The notes below the pieces were generated by a model. It was not told the DNA's origin, searched no databases, and was given only the letters and a program-made list of their open reading frames with translations. A DNA stretch of 64,000 bases from Edaphobacter sp. 12200R-103 (GTDB taxonomy: Bacteria; Acidobacteriota; Terriglobia; Terriglobales; Acidobacteriaceae). The stretch covers positions 1,302,001-1,366,000 of the forward strand of contig NZ_CP048114.1 of assembly GCF_010093025.1 (NCBI RefSeq). The letters run 5' to 3'. Both the position numbers and the translations under genes were made by a program. This document shows, piece by piece, positions 25,850-35,499 of this stretch (positions are counted from its first letter, which is position 1; every line of letters begins with the position of its first letter).

Positions 25850-27238
25850 TTGCCTAAATACCGTTCTCGAATCGCTGGCGACCAGGTGCGCCTCCTGGTG
25901 GATCTTGCGCGTTGGGTCCCGATCGCCAGCGCTGTCGGAATCATGGCGGGCTCGGCGTCGGCGTTGCTGCTCGATTCACTGACTCTGGCGACGAATGTAC
26001 GCGAGAGCCATCGCTGGCTGATTCTGTTTCTGGCGCCCGCCGGATTATTGGTTGGCTATCTGTATAAGGTCTTCGGCAGTTCGGTCGAAGCGGGAAACAA
26101 CCTCATCCTGGAAGAGGTTCACGATCCGAAGGCAGTCATTCCCGTCCGCATGACTCCGCTGGTTCTGCTGGGGACATTTATGAGTCACCTGTTTGGAGGC
26201 TCGGCCGGGCGCGAGGGGACGGCGATCCAGACAGGCGCCTCGCTGGCCGATCAGCTTACCCGTCCTTTAGGACTAAGCGCGCGCGACCGCCGTATCCTGC
26301 TGATGTCAGGGATCAGTGCGGGCTTCGGCTCCGTCTTCGGCACGCCGCTGGCCGGCGCTATCTTCGGAATCGAAGTGCTTGCTTTCGGAACCGTCAGCTA
26401 CGACGCCATTGCACCATGCTTTATAGCCGCCTTCATCGGCGACCTCGTCACAAAAGCCTGGGGGGTGCATCACACAATCTTCACTGTAGCCGAGGTTCCT
26501 GCGCTTCACGTCAGCGGCATCTTCTATTCGATGATTGCCGGGGTCGTCTTCGGGCTGGTCGCGATGGCATTTGCTAAAACAACCCATGGCGTCTCCCATC
26601 TTTCGCGCCGGTTCGTCTCGTTCGCTCCGATGCGCCCGTTCGTCGGCGGAATCATTGTGAGCGCGACCGTGTTCCTGATGGGAACGACGAAGTACATCGG
26701 CCTGGGAATCCCGACCATCGTCGCCTCCTTCCATACAAAGCTGCCTCCGTATGACTTCGCGGTGAAATCCATCCTGACCTCGCTTACGCTGGGAACTGGC
26801 TTCAAGGGGGGCGAGGTCACTCCGTTGTTCTTTATCGGCTCCACATTGGGGAACTCGCTCTCCCGTATTCTGCCCCTTCCCTCTTCCCTGCTCGCAGGCA
26901 TGGGGTTTGTCGCGGTCTTTGCGGGTGCGGCAAACACACCCATCGCCTCCACTCTGATGGCCGTGGAGCTGTTTGGAGCCGAGGCGGGGGCATATGCCGC
27001 CATCGCCTGTGTGCTCAGCTACCTTTTCTCCGGTCACTCGGGCATCTATCACGCCCAGCGCGTCGGCAGGAGCAAACATATCAGCGCCGTTGCTGAAGAA
27101 GGCCTCTCGCTGGCGCTCGTCTCCAAGATGCGGGAGAGCGCTTCTCCCCGTGCGCAAGAGGCAATTGACGAAGACGAACTCCAGGAGATGCTGGACATCG
27201 AAGAGGCGGAAGAAACCGACAGCATCGCCGGCCACTGA
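25850..27238 (+). CDS. CLC-F type fluoride/proton antiporter
   Basis: A 462-residue CLC-family membrane transporter. The first-half motif is VEAGNNLILEE, where chloride-type CLCs have GSGIPE; the gating Glu sits in GGSAGREGTAIQTG. The second half has FKGGEVTPLFFIGSTLGN and FAGAANTPIASTLMAVELFG. GNNL instead of GSGIP is the signature of the fluoride-specific CLC-F branch. It exports F- against H+ across the inner membrane. The C-terminal 50 residues are acidic (EEAEETDSIAGH). It starts with TTG under the fluoride riboswitch, with AGGAGG 6 bases upstream. Confidence 0.94.
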   Translation: MPKYRSRIAGDQVRLLVDLARWVPIASAVGIMAGSASALLLDSLTLATNVRESHRWLILFLAPAGLLVGYLYKVFGSSVEAGNNLILEEVHDPKAVIPVRMTPLVLLGTFMSHLFGGSAGREGTAIQTGASLADQLTRPLGLSARDRRILLMSGISAGFGSVFGTPLAGAIFGIEVLAFGTVSYDAIAPCFIAAFIGDLVTKAWGVHHTIFTVAEVPALHVSGIFYSMIAGVVFGLVAMAFAKTTHGVSHLSRRFVSFAPMRPFVGGIIVSATVFLMGTTKYIGLGIPTIVASFHTKLPPYDFAVKSILTSLTLGTGFKGGEVTPLFFIGSTLGNSLSRILPLPSSLLAGMGFVAVFAGAANTPIASTLMAVELFGAEAGAYAAIACVLSYLFSGHSGIYHAQRVGRSKHISAVAEEGLSLALVSKMRESASPRAQEAIDEDELQEMLDIEEAEETDSIAGH

Positions 27239-27351
27239 AGGACGAGCGCCAGCCCTACCTGCTGGAAAGTCCCTCCCTCAATTGCGGAGGAACTTTTGCA
27301 TCTTCAGGATTAGGATTGTCCTAAGAGCGATGGCGGGCATACACTCCTGCC

Positions 27352-28266
27352 ATGCGACGCTCAACGATTGCCCTACTCGTCCTGCTTCTTGCCGTGGCCG
27401 CACTCCCGCACTCTGTCTTTGCCCAGGAGTGGGCGAAGACCCGCCTCGATGCGTCACCCCGTCATCGTGAGTACGTCACCCTGAAGCACGACGGCCGTTC
27501 CGTGCAGGCTTTCGTCGTCTACCCGGAGGTCAACCGCAAGACTCCGGTCATCGTTCTTATCCATGAGATCTTCGGGCTCTCGGACTGGGCGAAGGAGATG
27601 GCCGACGAGCTCGCAGGGGCCGGCTACATTGTCATCGCTCCCGATCTGCTCTCCGGCACCGGTCCTGGAGGCGGCGGAACGGATTCCTACTCCGGCATGG
27701 ACGCCATCACAAAGGCTGTTTCAGGCCTTGATCCCAACACCGTCAACGCGGACCTGGATGCTGCGGCGGACTATGGCGAGCGGCTTCCCGCCTCGAACGG
27801 AACTGTTGTAACCGTTGGCTTCTGCTGGGGAGGCGGCAAGTCGTTCGCCTTCGCCACGCACCGCAAGGACCTGGCAGCAGCGTTCGTCTTCTACGGCCCT
27901 CCCCCTTCGGAGTTCTCGACGATCACGGCACCCGTATATGGCTTTTACGCAGGCAATGATGCGCGCATTGGAGCGACCGTGCCTGCCACCGCCACCGGAA
28001 TGAAGGCAGCGGGAAAAAAGTTCGAACACGTGATGTACGATGGAGCGGGCCACGGCTTTATGCGCGCAGGTGAAGATCCCGCCAACACCAATCCGGCCAA
28101 CAAGACGGCTCGGGACAAAGCATTCGCTCGGCTCACTTCATTACTCAAAGCCCTGCCGGGCGGCTCAGCGGCTGTCGTCGGCCCTGCATCGAACATCTCG
28201 GCACCCCGGATGGCTAAATCTGAGGTCTCGTGCCATGCGGCAGGCGATTCGGCTGCGATAATGTAA
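27352..28266 (+). CDS. Exported dienelactone-hydrolase-family protein
   Basis: A 304-residue alpha/beta hydrolase with a signal peptide (LVLLLAVAALPHSVFAQ, cleavage about 25). Nucleophile Cys sits in GFCWGGGKSF, Asp in GNDARIGA and His in GAGHGFMRA, the Cys-Asp-His triad of dienelactone hydrolases. The N-terminal half has VIVLIHEIFGLSDW. Export is unusual for chlorocatechol pathway enzymes, so the natural substrate is probably another ester. A TTGTCC/TACACT pair with an 18-base spacer lies just before the ATG (TACACT at 27340), suggesting a very short or absent leader. Its end lies 3 bases before the preferred peroxiredoxin start. Confidence 0.88.
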   Translation: MRRSTIALLVLLLAVAALPHSVFAQEWAKTRLDASPRHREYVTLKHDGRSVQAFVVYPEVNRKTPVIVLIHEIFGLSDWAKEMADELAGAGYIVIAPDLLSGTGPGGGGTDSYSGMDAITKAVSGLDPNTVNADLDAAADYGERLPASNGTVVTVGFCWGGGKSFAFATHRKDLAAAFVFYGPPPSEFSTITAPVYGFYAGNDARIGATVPATATGMKAAGKKFEHVMYDGAGHGFMRAGEDPANTNPANKTARDKAFARLTSLLKALPGGSAAVVGPASNISAPRMAKSEVSCHAAGDSAAIM

Positions 28267-28268
28267 GG

Positions 28269-28958
28269 GTGCCCGTTTCGTTGAATACTTCGCTCCAGGA
28301 CCAGCTTGATCGCATCACCCAGAACACCCGTGCGCTCGTTCAGCCTGAACGTCTCGCCTTCTCCGAGAAGACTGTAGCCGAGCTGTTCGCAACGGGAATT
28401 GAAGACCGTGCTCTCAGGCCCGGCTCGCAGGCGCCCTCGTTCTCCCTGCCGGACGCCCGCACCGGCAAGCTTGTTCACTCCGCTGACCTGGTTGCGCTGG
28501 GACCGCTCGTCATCAAATTCTTTCGCGGCCGCTGGTGCCCGTACTGCGTGACTGAGCTTGAGACGTGGCGTGACCTGGGCGATGAAGTTCGCAGGCGCGG
28601 AGCACTGCTGGTCGCCATCTCCCCGCAGGCGCCGCGGCAAAACGCCTTCATGCTCGACCAGCATGAACTAACCTTCCCCCTGCTGACGGACGCGGGATGT
28701 GCAATCGCCGAGCAATTCGGCATCGCATATACCATCACTCCCGAACATCGCCGCTACTTCCAGTCCATCCTGGTGAACATCCCCTATAATCACGCCGGAT
28801 TGAGCTACAACACTGCTACCGAGGAGAGCTGGCGGCTGCCTCTGCCTGCAACCTTCATTGTGAAGCGGAATAATACAATCACCTTCACAGAGGCTCATGC
28901 AGACTTTCGTGTACGTCCGGAGCCCTCTGAGGTTTTGGCCGCACTCGACGTCGTCTAG
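28269..28958 (+). CDS. Peroxiredoxin-like (AhpC/TSA) protein
   Basis: A thioredoxin-fold peroxidase-like protein of about 229 residues. The peroxidatic Cys is in FFRGRWCPYCVTELE, a CxxC arrangement that differs from the usual single TxxC of AhpC, so it may rather act as an alkyl-hydroperoxide reductase of the atypical group. GIAYTI and LPLPATFIVKRN are typical beta-strands. The frame is open to an ATG at 28230, but homology-like sequence begins at LNTSLQDQLDRI, so GTG 28269 or TTG 28281 is the more likely start. It follows the hydrolase within 3 bases; probably one operon. Confidence 0.85.
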   Translation: MPVSLNTSLQDQLDRITQNTRALVQPERLAFSEKTVAELFATGIEDRALRPGSQAPSFSLPDARTGKLVHSADLVALGPLVIKFFRGRWCPYCVTELETWRDLGDEVRRRGALLVAISPQAPRQNAFMLDQHELTFPLLTDAGCAIAEQFGIAYTITPEHRRYFQSILVNIPYNHAGLSYNTATEESWRLPLPATFIVKRNNTITFTEAHADFRVRPEPSEVLAALDVV

Positions 28959-29073
28959 CTTGCAACGCATTCGGAAGGCCGTAAAGCGCGCGATTCTCGA
29001 ACCATCGATCACCATATCGCGTTGAAAAGGCTACAAGGCCATCCTTCCATCCTCACTGTTATAGTCATCTTCG

Positions 29074-30615
29074 ATGACTAACCTTTCGTACTCACGCCGA
29101 CGTTTTCTTCGTAACAGCTCACTGGCCATCGCAGCAGTTTCGACATTCCCAGGACGGCTTTTGGCACAGGGCTCTGCGGCAACTCTCAGGCTGGGCTCCG
29201 GCGAACCCAAGATTGTCATTCCGATGGACTTCATCGGCCTTTCGTATGAGGCGATGCAGTTGGAAGATCCCACTTTCTTTTCTCCAAAGAACACCAGCCT
29301 TATCGCCCAGTTCAAAGCCATCAGTCCTCGTGGCGTTCTTCGTCTCGGCGGCAACACCAGCGAATTCGGGTGGTGGAAGGCGACGCCATCGAGTCAGGCT
29401 CCTGTGCGCACGCATCGCAAGGCCGATAACGGCGAGCCACCACCAACGACGATCTTTGCCATTACGCCTGAGGCAATACGCAACCTCGACGGATTCCTCC
29501 GCGCCACTGGCTGGACCTGCATCTACGGCCTGAACCTCGGCTTCGGAAGCGCTGAGGCAGATATTCCCGAGGCGCAGTTCGTCGCGCAGACACTTGGCCC
29601 TCGCCTTCAATATTTCCAGTTGGGGAACGAAGTTGACATGTTCAACCGCCACCTGCGCAATCCGAAAACATGGGGAGTGGATGAATATCTGAAGGAGTGG
29701 GTGCCGCTTGCGCTCGCCGTACAGAGGGCCGTTCCCGGCGCGAAGTTCGGGATGCCTGACGTCGCCTCCGACGTTAGCTGGCTCCCAAAGATTGCCGACC
29801 GGTGGCAATCGCTTCCAGAGCGGCCGAACGTCATTACGCTGTCACATCATTACTACTGGGGTGGACCTCCTGCCAATCCCAAAGTCAATATCGAACGGCT
29901 GCTGCGACCATCTCCTGCCGTCGCAGAGAAGGCCTCACTGGCGCGCGAAGCAGCTACGAAGATGGGCGTTCCCTTTCGCATGACCGAAGGCAACACCGTA
30001 TACCAGGGTGGCAAGCCGGGTCTGAGCGATGTCTTCGCTGCGGCGCTCTGGGGAGCGGACTACCTGTTTGAGCTGATGTCGCTCGGCTACAGCGGTGTGA
30101 ACCTGCACGGCGGCAGCGGACATGCGCAGGCCGTCTCCGTTGGAGGCTTCCTGCGAGGTGAGCAGTTGATGAAAGATCCTAACGCTCCACATCCCAAGCC
30201 GTTCTACACGCCAATCGCCAACGAAGGCACCCTCGCAGGAAGCGGCGTGAATGGCAAGCTCAACAACAAGTATGTACTGGAACCGGTCGGGTACGGCATG
30301 AAGTTCGCCGCCCGGTTTGCGGGCGCTGCCATGCTTCCACTGGACTTCAATCCCGGTGATGTAAACGCCACTGCCTACGCTGCACGGCAGGCAAACAGCA
30401 AGGTCTTGATCGCAATCCTGAACAAGGATGCTTCAAAGGACCTCGACATCTCTATTCCACCCGCAGAGGTAATCGAAGTGATGAGCGGAAAGTCGCTCGA
30501 TCAGGCTGACACGCACCTGTCCCACGGTGGCCACGGAGTCAAAATCTCCAAGTCTGGAAAAAGTCATATCGTCATGGTGCCTGCACACACAGGAGTGATA
30601 ATTCAACTACGCTGA
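29074..30615 (+). CDS. Tat-exported glycoside hydrolase, GH79-like
   Basis: A 513-residue protein with a twin-arginine leader (SRRRFLRNSSLAIAAVSTFPGRLLAQ). The barrel carries an acid/base candidate Glu186 in YFQLGNEVDMF and a nucleophile candidate Glu305 in FRMTEGNTV, the arrangement of GH79 beta-glucuronidases/heparanases within clan GH-A. A C-terminal beta-sandwich follows (LIAILNKDASKDLDISIP...). Likely it trims glucuronic acid or a similar residue from a polysaccharide or glycoside outside the cell. No SD is evident near the ATG. A strong terminator follows. The exact substrate is unknown. Confidence 0.83.
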   Translation: MTNLSYSRRRFLRNSSLAIAAVSTFPGRLLAQGSAATLRLGSGEPKIVIPMDFIGLSYEAMQLEDPTFFSPKNTSLIAQFKAISPRGVLRLGGNTSEFGWWKATPSSQAPVRTHRKADNGEPPPTTIFAITPEAIRNLDGFLRATGWTCIYGLNLGFGSAEADIPEAQFVAQTLGPRLQYFQLGNEVDMFNRHLRNPKTWGVDEYLKEWVPLALAVQRAVPGAKFGMPDVASDVSWLPKIADRWQSLPERPNVITLSHHYYWGGPPANPKVNIERLLRPSPAVAEKASLAREAATKMGVPFRMTEGNTVYQGGKPGLSDVFAAALWGADYLFELMSLGYSGVNLHGGSGHAQAVSVGGFLRGEQLMKDPNAPHPKPFYTPIANEGTLAGSGVNGKLNNKYVLEPVGYGMKFAARFAGAAMLPLDFNPGDVNATAYAARQANSKVLIAILNKDASKDLDISIPPAEVIEVMSGKSLDQADTHLSHGGHGVKISKSGKSHIVMVPAHTGVIIQLR

Positions 30616-30638
30616 AAGCGTTAACAGGTGTCACCGGC

Positions 30639-30668
30639 AAAAGGTTCCCCCATCGGGGGAACCTTTTT
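30639..30668. terminator. Bidirectional Rho-independent terminator
   Basis: AAAAGGTTCCCCC / GGGGGAACCTTTT stem with a 3-base ATC loop and T-rich end, between the convergent GH79-like gene and pgi; A and T tracts on both sides let it work both ways. Confidence 0.9.
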
Positions 30669-30687
30669 GCTACGAAAACCTCTTTCT

Positions 30688-32325
30688 TTACTTGTTTCTG
30701 CGATAGCGTTCGATCAGATTCGTCGTCGAGCTGTCATGCTCCAGCTTCGGCTCATCCTTTGCCTCCAGTTCGCCCAGGATCTTCGTCGCCAGCACCTTGC
30801 CCAGCTCAACGCCCCACTGATCGAACGAGTCGATGTTCCAAACCACTCCCTGCGTGAACACCGCGTGCTCATAAAGCGCGACCAGTTTGCCCAGCACGGC
30901 AGGCGTCAGTACATCCACTAAGATCGTGTTCGATGGACGGTTGCCTTCAAACACACGATGCGGAACCAGCCAGTCCGGTGTTCCCTCGGCCTTGACCTGC
31001 TCGGCCGTTTTGCCGAAGGCCAGCGCCTCGGCCTGCGCGAACACGTTGGCCATCAGCATGTCGTGATGCCGTCCCAGGGGATTTAGCGTCTTGTAGAACC
31101 CGATGAAGTCGCACGGAATCAGCCGCGTTCCCTGGTGGATCAGCTGGTAGAACGAGTGCTGCCCGTTGGTGCCCGGCTCACCCCAGTAGATCTGGCCGGT
31201 CTGGTAATTCACGGTTGCGCCATCCAGAGTCACGTGCTTGCCATTGGACTCCATGGTGAGCTGCTGCAGGTAGGCAGGAAAACGCTTCAGGTATTGTTCA
31301 TAGGGCAGCACGGCCTGCGTCTGCGCGTCGAAGAACTCCGTATACCAGATCGTCAGCAGGCCCAATAGTGCCGGCAGATTCTTTTCGATGGGAGTGGTCC
31401 GGAAGTGCACATCCATCGCGTGGAAGCCATCCAGCATCTCGCGGAAATGCTTCGGCCCGATTGCGATCATCGTCGAAAGACCGATCGCCGAATCCATCGA
31501 GTAGCGTCCGCCGACCCAGTCCCAGAATCCGAACATATTGGCTGTATCGATGCCAAACTTCTCAACCTCCTTTGCGTTGGTTGAAATAGCTACAAAGTGC
31601 TTGGCCACCGCCTTCTCATCCCCCAGAGACTTCAGGGCCCACTCGCGCGCGGTGTGAGCGTTCGTCATCGTCTCAAGAGTGGTGAAGGTCTTCGAGGCTA
31701 CGAGAAACAGCGTCTCCTCCGCATTCAGATCCTGCACCGCCTCGGCGAAGTCCGTGCCATCCACGTTGGAGACGAACCGGAAGGTCAGATCACGCTGCGA
31801 GTAGTGCTTAAGCGCCTCATACGCCATCACCGGCCCTAAGTCAGAACCGCCGATGCCGATGTTCACAACATTCTTGATGCGTTTGCCTGTATGACCCTTC
31901 CACTCGCCTGACCGGACCTTGTCGGCAAATGCCGCCATTTTGTCCAGGACTTCGTGGACTCCGGGAACGACGTCCTCTCCATCCACGAGGATCTTCTCCC
32001 CCTTCGGAGCGCGTAGAGCGACGTGCAACACCGCACGGTTCTCCGTGATGTTGATCTTTTCCCCAGTAAACATCGCCTCGGTGCGCGCCTTCAGCCCCGA
32101 GTCCTCGGCCAGTTGCACCAGCAGCTTTAAGGTTTCATCGGTGACGCGGTTCTTCGAATAATCCAGAAAGATCCCTTCGGCCTGTGCCGTCAGCCGTTCT
32201 CCGCGGGACGAATCCTCTGCAAACAGCTCGCGCAGATGCCTTCTGCGAATCTGTTCCGCATGGGCGCCAAGCGCTTTCCAGGCTGGACGATCGGTAAGGG
32301 ATGGGTGCTTGGGTGGCGTAGGCAT
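30688..32325 (-). CDS. pgi: Glucose-6-phosphate isomerase
   Basis: A 545-residue cytoplasmic isomerase interconverting glucose 6-phosphate and fructose 6-phosphate. Family signatures present: [82 protein letters not shown] and [12 protein letters not shown]. The catalytic Glu is expected in the [10 protein letters not shown] block. Length equals the E. coli type (549), not the short archaeal type. It is divergent from the IclR-type regulator across 217 bases that contain no recognised gene. Confidence 0.97.
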   Translation of the reverse strand: MPTPPKHPSLTDRPAWKALGAHAEQIRRRHLRELFAEDSSRGERLTAQAEGIFLDYSKNRVTDETLKLLVQLAEDSGLKARTEAMFTGEKINITENRAVLHVALRAPKGEKILVDGEDVVPGVHEVLDKMAAFADKVRSGEWKGHTGKRIKNVVNIGIGGSDLGPVMAYEALKHYSQRDLTFRFVSNVDGTDFAEAVQDLNAEETLFLVASKTFTTLETMTNAHTAREWALKSLGDEKAVAKHFVAISTNAKEVEKFGIDTANMFGFWDWVGGRYSMDSAIGLSTMIAIGPKHFREMLDGFHAMDVHFRTTPIEKNLPALLGLLTIWYTEFFDAQTQAVLPYEQYLKRFPAYLQQLTMESNGKHVTLDGATVNYQTGQIYWGEPGTNGQHSFYQLIHQGTRLIPCDFIGFYKTLNPLGRHHDMLMANVFAQAEALAFGKTAEQVKAEGTPDWLVPHRVFEGNRPSNTILVDVLTPAVLGKLVALYEHAVFTQGVVWNIDSFDQWGVELGKVLATKILGELEAKDEPKLEHDSSTTNLIERYRRNK

Positions 32326-32542
32326 GCGTCTATCTCTCCTCTGTTATCTAAGCTCTTATTTATGGACTGTGATGATCGATGACCCCAAAAGGAAACACGC
32401 GTCGGCTGTATCTTCTCACAGGCACACCACCCTCCGCATAAACAGCATGGACTTGCGAACGAGGCACATGTGCGTTTATCGTAAGAGTGGTCCGGCTATC
32501 GCCCCTTCTCCGTCGCGAACCGCCTGGCCGGAAAGGGATCCC

Positions 32543-33409
32543 ATGAGTACCACCGCGCGCCGTCCGCTTTCTCCTGAAATTCCTCAGCCCCCTGTACCGC
32601 CCCTACCGCCCGCACAAAAACAGACACCGGCAGCCTCGCTGGATGTTTTTACCGGAGATCCTAACTTCATGACCTCGCTCGCGCGAGGTCTTATCGTTAT
32701 CCAGGCCTTTACCCAGCAGAACCCGCAAATGACGATTTCGCAGCTGAGCGTGCGCACCGGACTTTCGCGCGCCGCCGTGCGTCGCTGCCTGTACACGCTC
32801 ACCAAACTCGGCTTTGCGGGAGCCGAGGACGGTTCGCGCTACTCCCTACGTCCGCGCATGCTGACGCTGTCGCATACCTACACTGCTTCGAGCACGCTGT
32901 CCTCTGCCGCTCAGCCCATCCTTGAACGCATGTCGGCCGCATTGCGCGAATCATTCTCCGTAGCCACGCTCGATGGTGACGACATTGTCTATGTGGCACG
33001 AAGCACGGTCAACCGCGTCATGGCCGTCGATCTGCACATCGGAAGCCGCCTGCCTGCATACTGCACCAGCATGGGCCGCATCCTGCTTGCGTATCTTCCC
33101 CAGGAGCAGATCGAAACCTATCTGGCGCGCGTCAACCTTGTTCCGCACACTACACGCACGGTTACCTCCGTCGAGAAACTGCGGATGCTGTTGCGTAACA
33201 TTCGCCGCAACGGATACGCTCTCTGTGACCAGGAGTACGAAGTAGGGCTGCGCTCTCTCGCCGTCCCCGTCTTCTCTCCCAATGGACGCGCCGTGGCGAC
33301 TCTCAATCTGAGCGGAAGCGCGCCGCGCCTTTCGACGCTCGAGATGCAGACCCGTTTCCTGTCACATCTTCGCAACGCAGCATCGGAACTGGCCGTCTTT
33401 CTGCGCTGA
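32543..33409 (+). CDS. IclR-family transcriptional regulator, PcaR/PcaU/PobR-like
   Basis: A 288-residue regulator. After a Pro-rich N-terminus comes the winged helix-turn-helix, with TISQLSVRTGLSRAAVRRCLYTLTKLGF. The effector-binding IclR domain includes YCTSMGRILLAYLP, LRNIRRNGYALCDQEYEVGLRSLAVPVF and LNLSGSAPRL. The NFMTSLARGLIVIQAF start of the DNA-binding domain resembles the beta-ketoadipate-pathway regulators PcaR, PcaU and PobR. The frame is open to 32309, but ATG 32543 has GAAAGG ahead. No aromatic catabolic genes lie nearby; it is divergent from pgi, so a sugar role is also possible. Confidence 0.88.
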   Translation: MSTTARRPLSPEIPQPPVPPLPPAQKQTPAASLDVFTGDPNFMTSLARGLIVIQAFTQQNPQMTISQLSVRTGLSRAAVRRCLYTLTKLGFAGAEDGSRYSLRPRMLTLSHTYTASSTLSSAAQPILERMSAALRESFSVATLDGDDIVYVARSTVNRVMAVDLHIGSRLPAYCTSMGRILLAYLPQEQIETYLARVNLVPHTTRTVTSVEKLRMLLRNIRRNGYALCDQEYEVGLRSLAVPVFSPNGRAVATLNLSGSAPRLSTLEMQTRFLSHLRNAASELAVFLR

Positions 33410-33430
33410 ATTAGTGTCACGCAGCACTTC

Positions 33431-33491
33431 AAAAATACAAGGATTCCTCGCATCGATCATTCTGAACGAATCGAAGGATCCCTGTATTTTT
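33431..33491. repeat. Palindromic dispersed repeat, full element (copy C)
   Basis: AAAAATACAAGGATTC at 33431 and GGATCCCTGTATTTTT at 33476 are 14/16 complementary and flank a TCATTCTGAACGAATCGAAGG core. It thus forms a 61-base hairpin between the convergent IclR-type gene and manA, and may double as a bidirectional terminator. The core matches copies A (4417) and B (6846). Confidence 0.6.
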
Positions 33492-33496
33492 ACGGT

Positions 33497-34411
33497 TCAG
33501 ATAGAAGCTGAGGTCGCCGGCGCCACACAACGCACAAACGTAGCTCCCTGCTCGGCATCCACAATCACCTGTCCGGTGCCTTCCGGGATCACTACAGCCT
33601 TGCCTGGCTCAAGCTCAACCTCACTGCCAGGGGTCACCACCCAGGCCTTCCCTCTGAGGCCGACGAGACAGGCAGGGCCTTCCAGAGTCAGGCTCTGCTC
33701 CACCGCACGTCCCAGCTCAAACCGATCAACGACGAAATACTTCTGCTCGATCAACCGGATAAAGCCCGCCATCTCTTTCGGCGCAACTTTACCCGCCTGT
33801 GTCTTTGGCTTGATGACCTTCAGCCCCTGCTCCAGGTGCAGCTCGCGAGGACGCCCATAATCGTACAGGCGATAGGTCACATCACTGGTCTGCTGGGTCT
33901 CGAGCAGAACCACGCCGGGCCCGATGGCATGCACCGTGCCAGCATCGACAAAGAGCATGTCTCCCACGCTCACCGGAACCTTCTCGATCAGAGACTCCAT
34001 CGTGTTATCTGCAACTGAAGCGGCCAGCATCTTTGCGTCGACACCAGGTTTCAAGCCCAACATGACGAAAGCGCCGGGTTCTGCGTCCAGCACATACCAG
34101 CACTCTGTCTTGCCGCGAGTCTCTCCGGCAGCCTGTGCCTGGGCGTCATCCGGGTGCACCTGGACTGACAGCTTCTCATTGGGAAAGAGCAGCTTCACCA
34201 GCAGAGGAAATTCGCCGCCCATCTGCGGACCCAACTCCGCGAGCGTCTTGCCGGCAAGCTCTCCTTCTTCAACGACGCACTGCGGCCCTGTGAGCCATGC
34301 CTCTCCTACCAGCTCCGTCGTGCCGGTATCTTCGTACCACGGCTTCAAACTCTTTCTTCCCCAGGGCCGGGGGCTGAACCACGGCTTCAGGCGAAACGGC
34401 GAAACTTCCAT
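33497..34411 (-). CDS. manA: Mannose-6-phosphate isomerase, type I (ManA/BSU-like)
   Basis: A 304-residue cupin isomerase interconverting mannose 6-phosphate and fructose 6-phosphate; it feeds GDP-mannose synthesis. Zinc-site features are VQVHPDDAQAQAAGETRGKTECWYVLDAEP and VDAGTVHAIGPGVVLLETQQTSDVTYRLYDYGRPRELHLEQG. The long open frame upstream to 34897 is galT antisense-frame readthrough. ATG 34411 is chosen because GGAGG lies 4 bases ahead; ATGs at 34426 and 34444 are less likely. It is the third gene after galK and galT. Confidence 0.92.
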   Translation of the reverse strand: MEVSPFRLKPWFSPRPWGRKSLKPWYEDTGTTELVGEAWLTGPQCVVEEGELAGKTLAELGPQMGGEFPLLVKLLFPNEKLSVQVHPDDAQAQAAGETRGKTECWYVLDAEPGAFVMLGLKPGVDAKMLAASVADNTMESLIEKVPVSVGDMLFVDAGTVHAIGPGVVLLETQQTSDVTYRLYDYGRPRELHLEQGLKVIKPKTQAGKVAPKEMAGFIRLIEQKYFVVDRFELGRAVEQSLTLEGPACLVGLRGKAWVVTPGSEVELEPGKAVVIPEGTGQVIVDAEQGATFVRCVAPATSASI

Positions 34412-34464
34412 CACTCCTCCATCCATCTTTCCAGAACCTGTCATCGTATTTTGTTGAGACAGGG

Positions 34465-35499
34465 CTAACGGGTTGCTGCCTTCCGCAACGTCTCCGCTGC
34501 CGACTCCGGCGTAATGTCCCTCTGCGGCGACCCCAGCAGCTCGAACCCCACCATGAACTTTCGTACCATAGCCGAGCGCAGGAGCGGCGGGTAAAAGTGC
34601 AGATGAAAGTGCCACTCCGGATGTTCCTTCCCCTCGCAGGGCTGCGGGTGCAGTCCCATCGAATAAGGAAATGGCGTATCGAAGACCTTGTCGTACGTCG
34701 AGGTTACTGCTTTTAGAATAGCCGCCAGGTCGTCGCGCTCCGTATCCGTCATCGCAGCCAGATCGGCGATATGCCTTACGGGAAGAATGATCACCTCGAA
34801 GGGCCACACTGCCCAGAAAGGGACCAGAGCCACAAAGCTGGCATTGGAAGTAACGATGCGCTCGCCGCGTGCAACCTCCATCTCGCGGTAGGCACACAGC
34901 AGGCAGCAGCCATGCTCGCTTAAATAGGCTTGCTGAGCAGCCTGCTCCACTAGCGCCTCATTGGGAACTGAGCGGGACGCCCAGATCTGGCCGTGCGGGT
35001 GGGGATTGCTCGCGCCCATCATCGCCCCGCGGTTCTCGAAGACCTGAACGTAACGGATATCGTCGCGCGCACCCAACTCCCGGGTCTGCGCATCCCACAG
35101 ATCGACAACCTGGCGAATGTCCGTGACTTCCATACGGGCCAGCGTGAGATCGTGTCGCGGAGAAAAGCATAGGACGCGGCAGATGCCGCTCTCGCCTTCG
35201 GCGACCAGCAAGCCTCGTTCCTCCTCATCCATGGAAAACAGAGGCGCGTCCGGCTTCAATGCGGCAAAGTCATTCTCAAAGACATACGTGCTGGTGTAGT
35301 TGTCGGTTCTATGGCCGCCTGCGCGCATATTGCCCGGGCAGAGATAGCAATCGGGATCGTATTGGAGAGCCGTAGTCTGGGCCGGTTTCTCCATCTGTCC
35401 TTGCCAGGGGCGCTGCGTGCGGTGCGGCGAAACCAGCACCCACTCGCGTTTGAGCGGATTGAAGCGACGGTGAGGGTTCTGCAGCGCTAACGGGTTCAA
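34465..35499 (-). CDS. galT: Galactose-1-phosphate uridylyltransferase
   Basis: A 344-residue Leloir enzyme transferring UMP between UDP-glucose and galactose 1-phosphate. The active-site His-Pro-His is in NPHPHGQIW, zinc ligands are in YLCPGN and CLLCAY, and the second histidine cluster is [14 protein letters not shown]. Its start is the TTG at 35499, whose last bases overlap the galK TGA stop (TTGA), with AAAGGCGG upstream. This indicates translational coupling. The ORF extends upstream to 35559 in frame, but those residues are galK out of frame. Confidence 0.94.
   Translation of the reverse strand: MNPLALQNPHRRFNPLKREWVLVSPHRTQRPWQGQMEKPAQTTALQYDPDCYLCPGNMRAGGHRTDNYTSTYVFENDFAALKPDAPLFSMDEEERGLLVAEGESGICRVLCFSPRHDLTLARMEVTDIRQVVDLWDAQTRELGARDDIRYVQVFENRGAMMGASNPHPHGQIWASRSVPNEALVEQAAQQAYLSEHGCCLLCAYREMEVARGERIVTSNASFVALVPFWAVWPFEVIILPVRHIADLAAMTDTERDDLAAILKAVTSTYDKVFDTPFPYSMGLHPQPCEGKEHPEWHFHLHFYPPLLRSAMVRKFMVGFELLGSPQRDITPESAAETLRKAATR

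Noticed and set aside
27945..28664. 239-residue minus-strand frame over the hydrolase and peroxiredoxin
   Set aside because: It overlaps two well-supported genes entirely and shows no family motif; it is a high-GC shadow frame.
32309..32542. N-terminal extension of the IclR-type regulator and of several others (3248, 41939, 62434)
   Set aside because: These are open frames ahead of better starts with SD sequences and family-typical first residues.
34412..34897. Long N-terminal extension of the manA frame
   Set aside because: The extension is composed of out-of-frame galT sequence with unnatural composition, and a good SD precedes ATG 34411.
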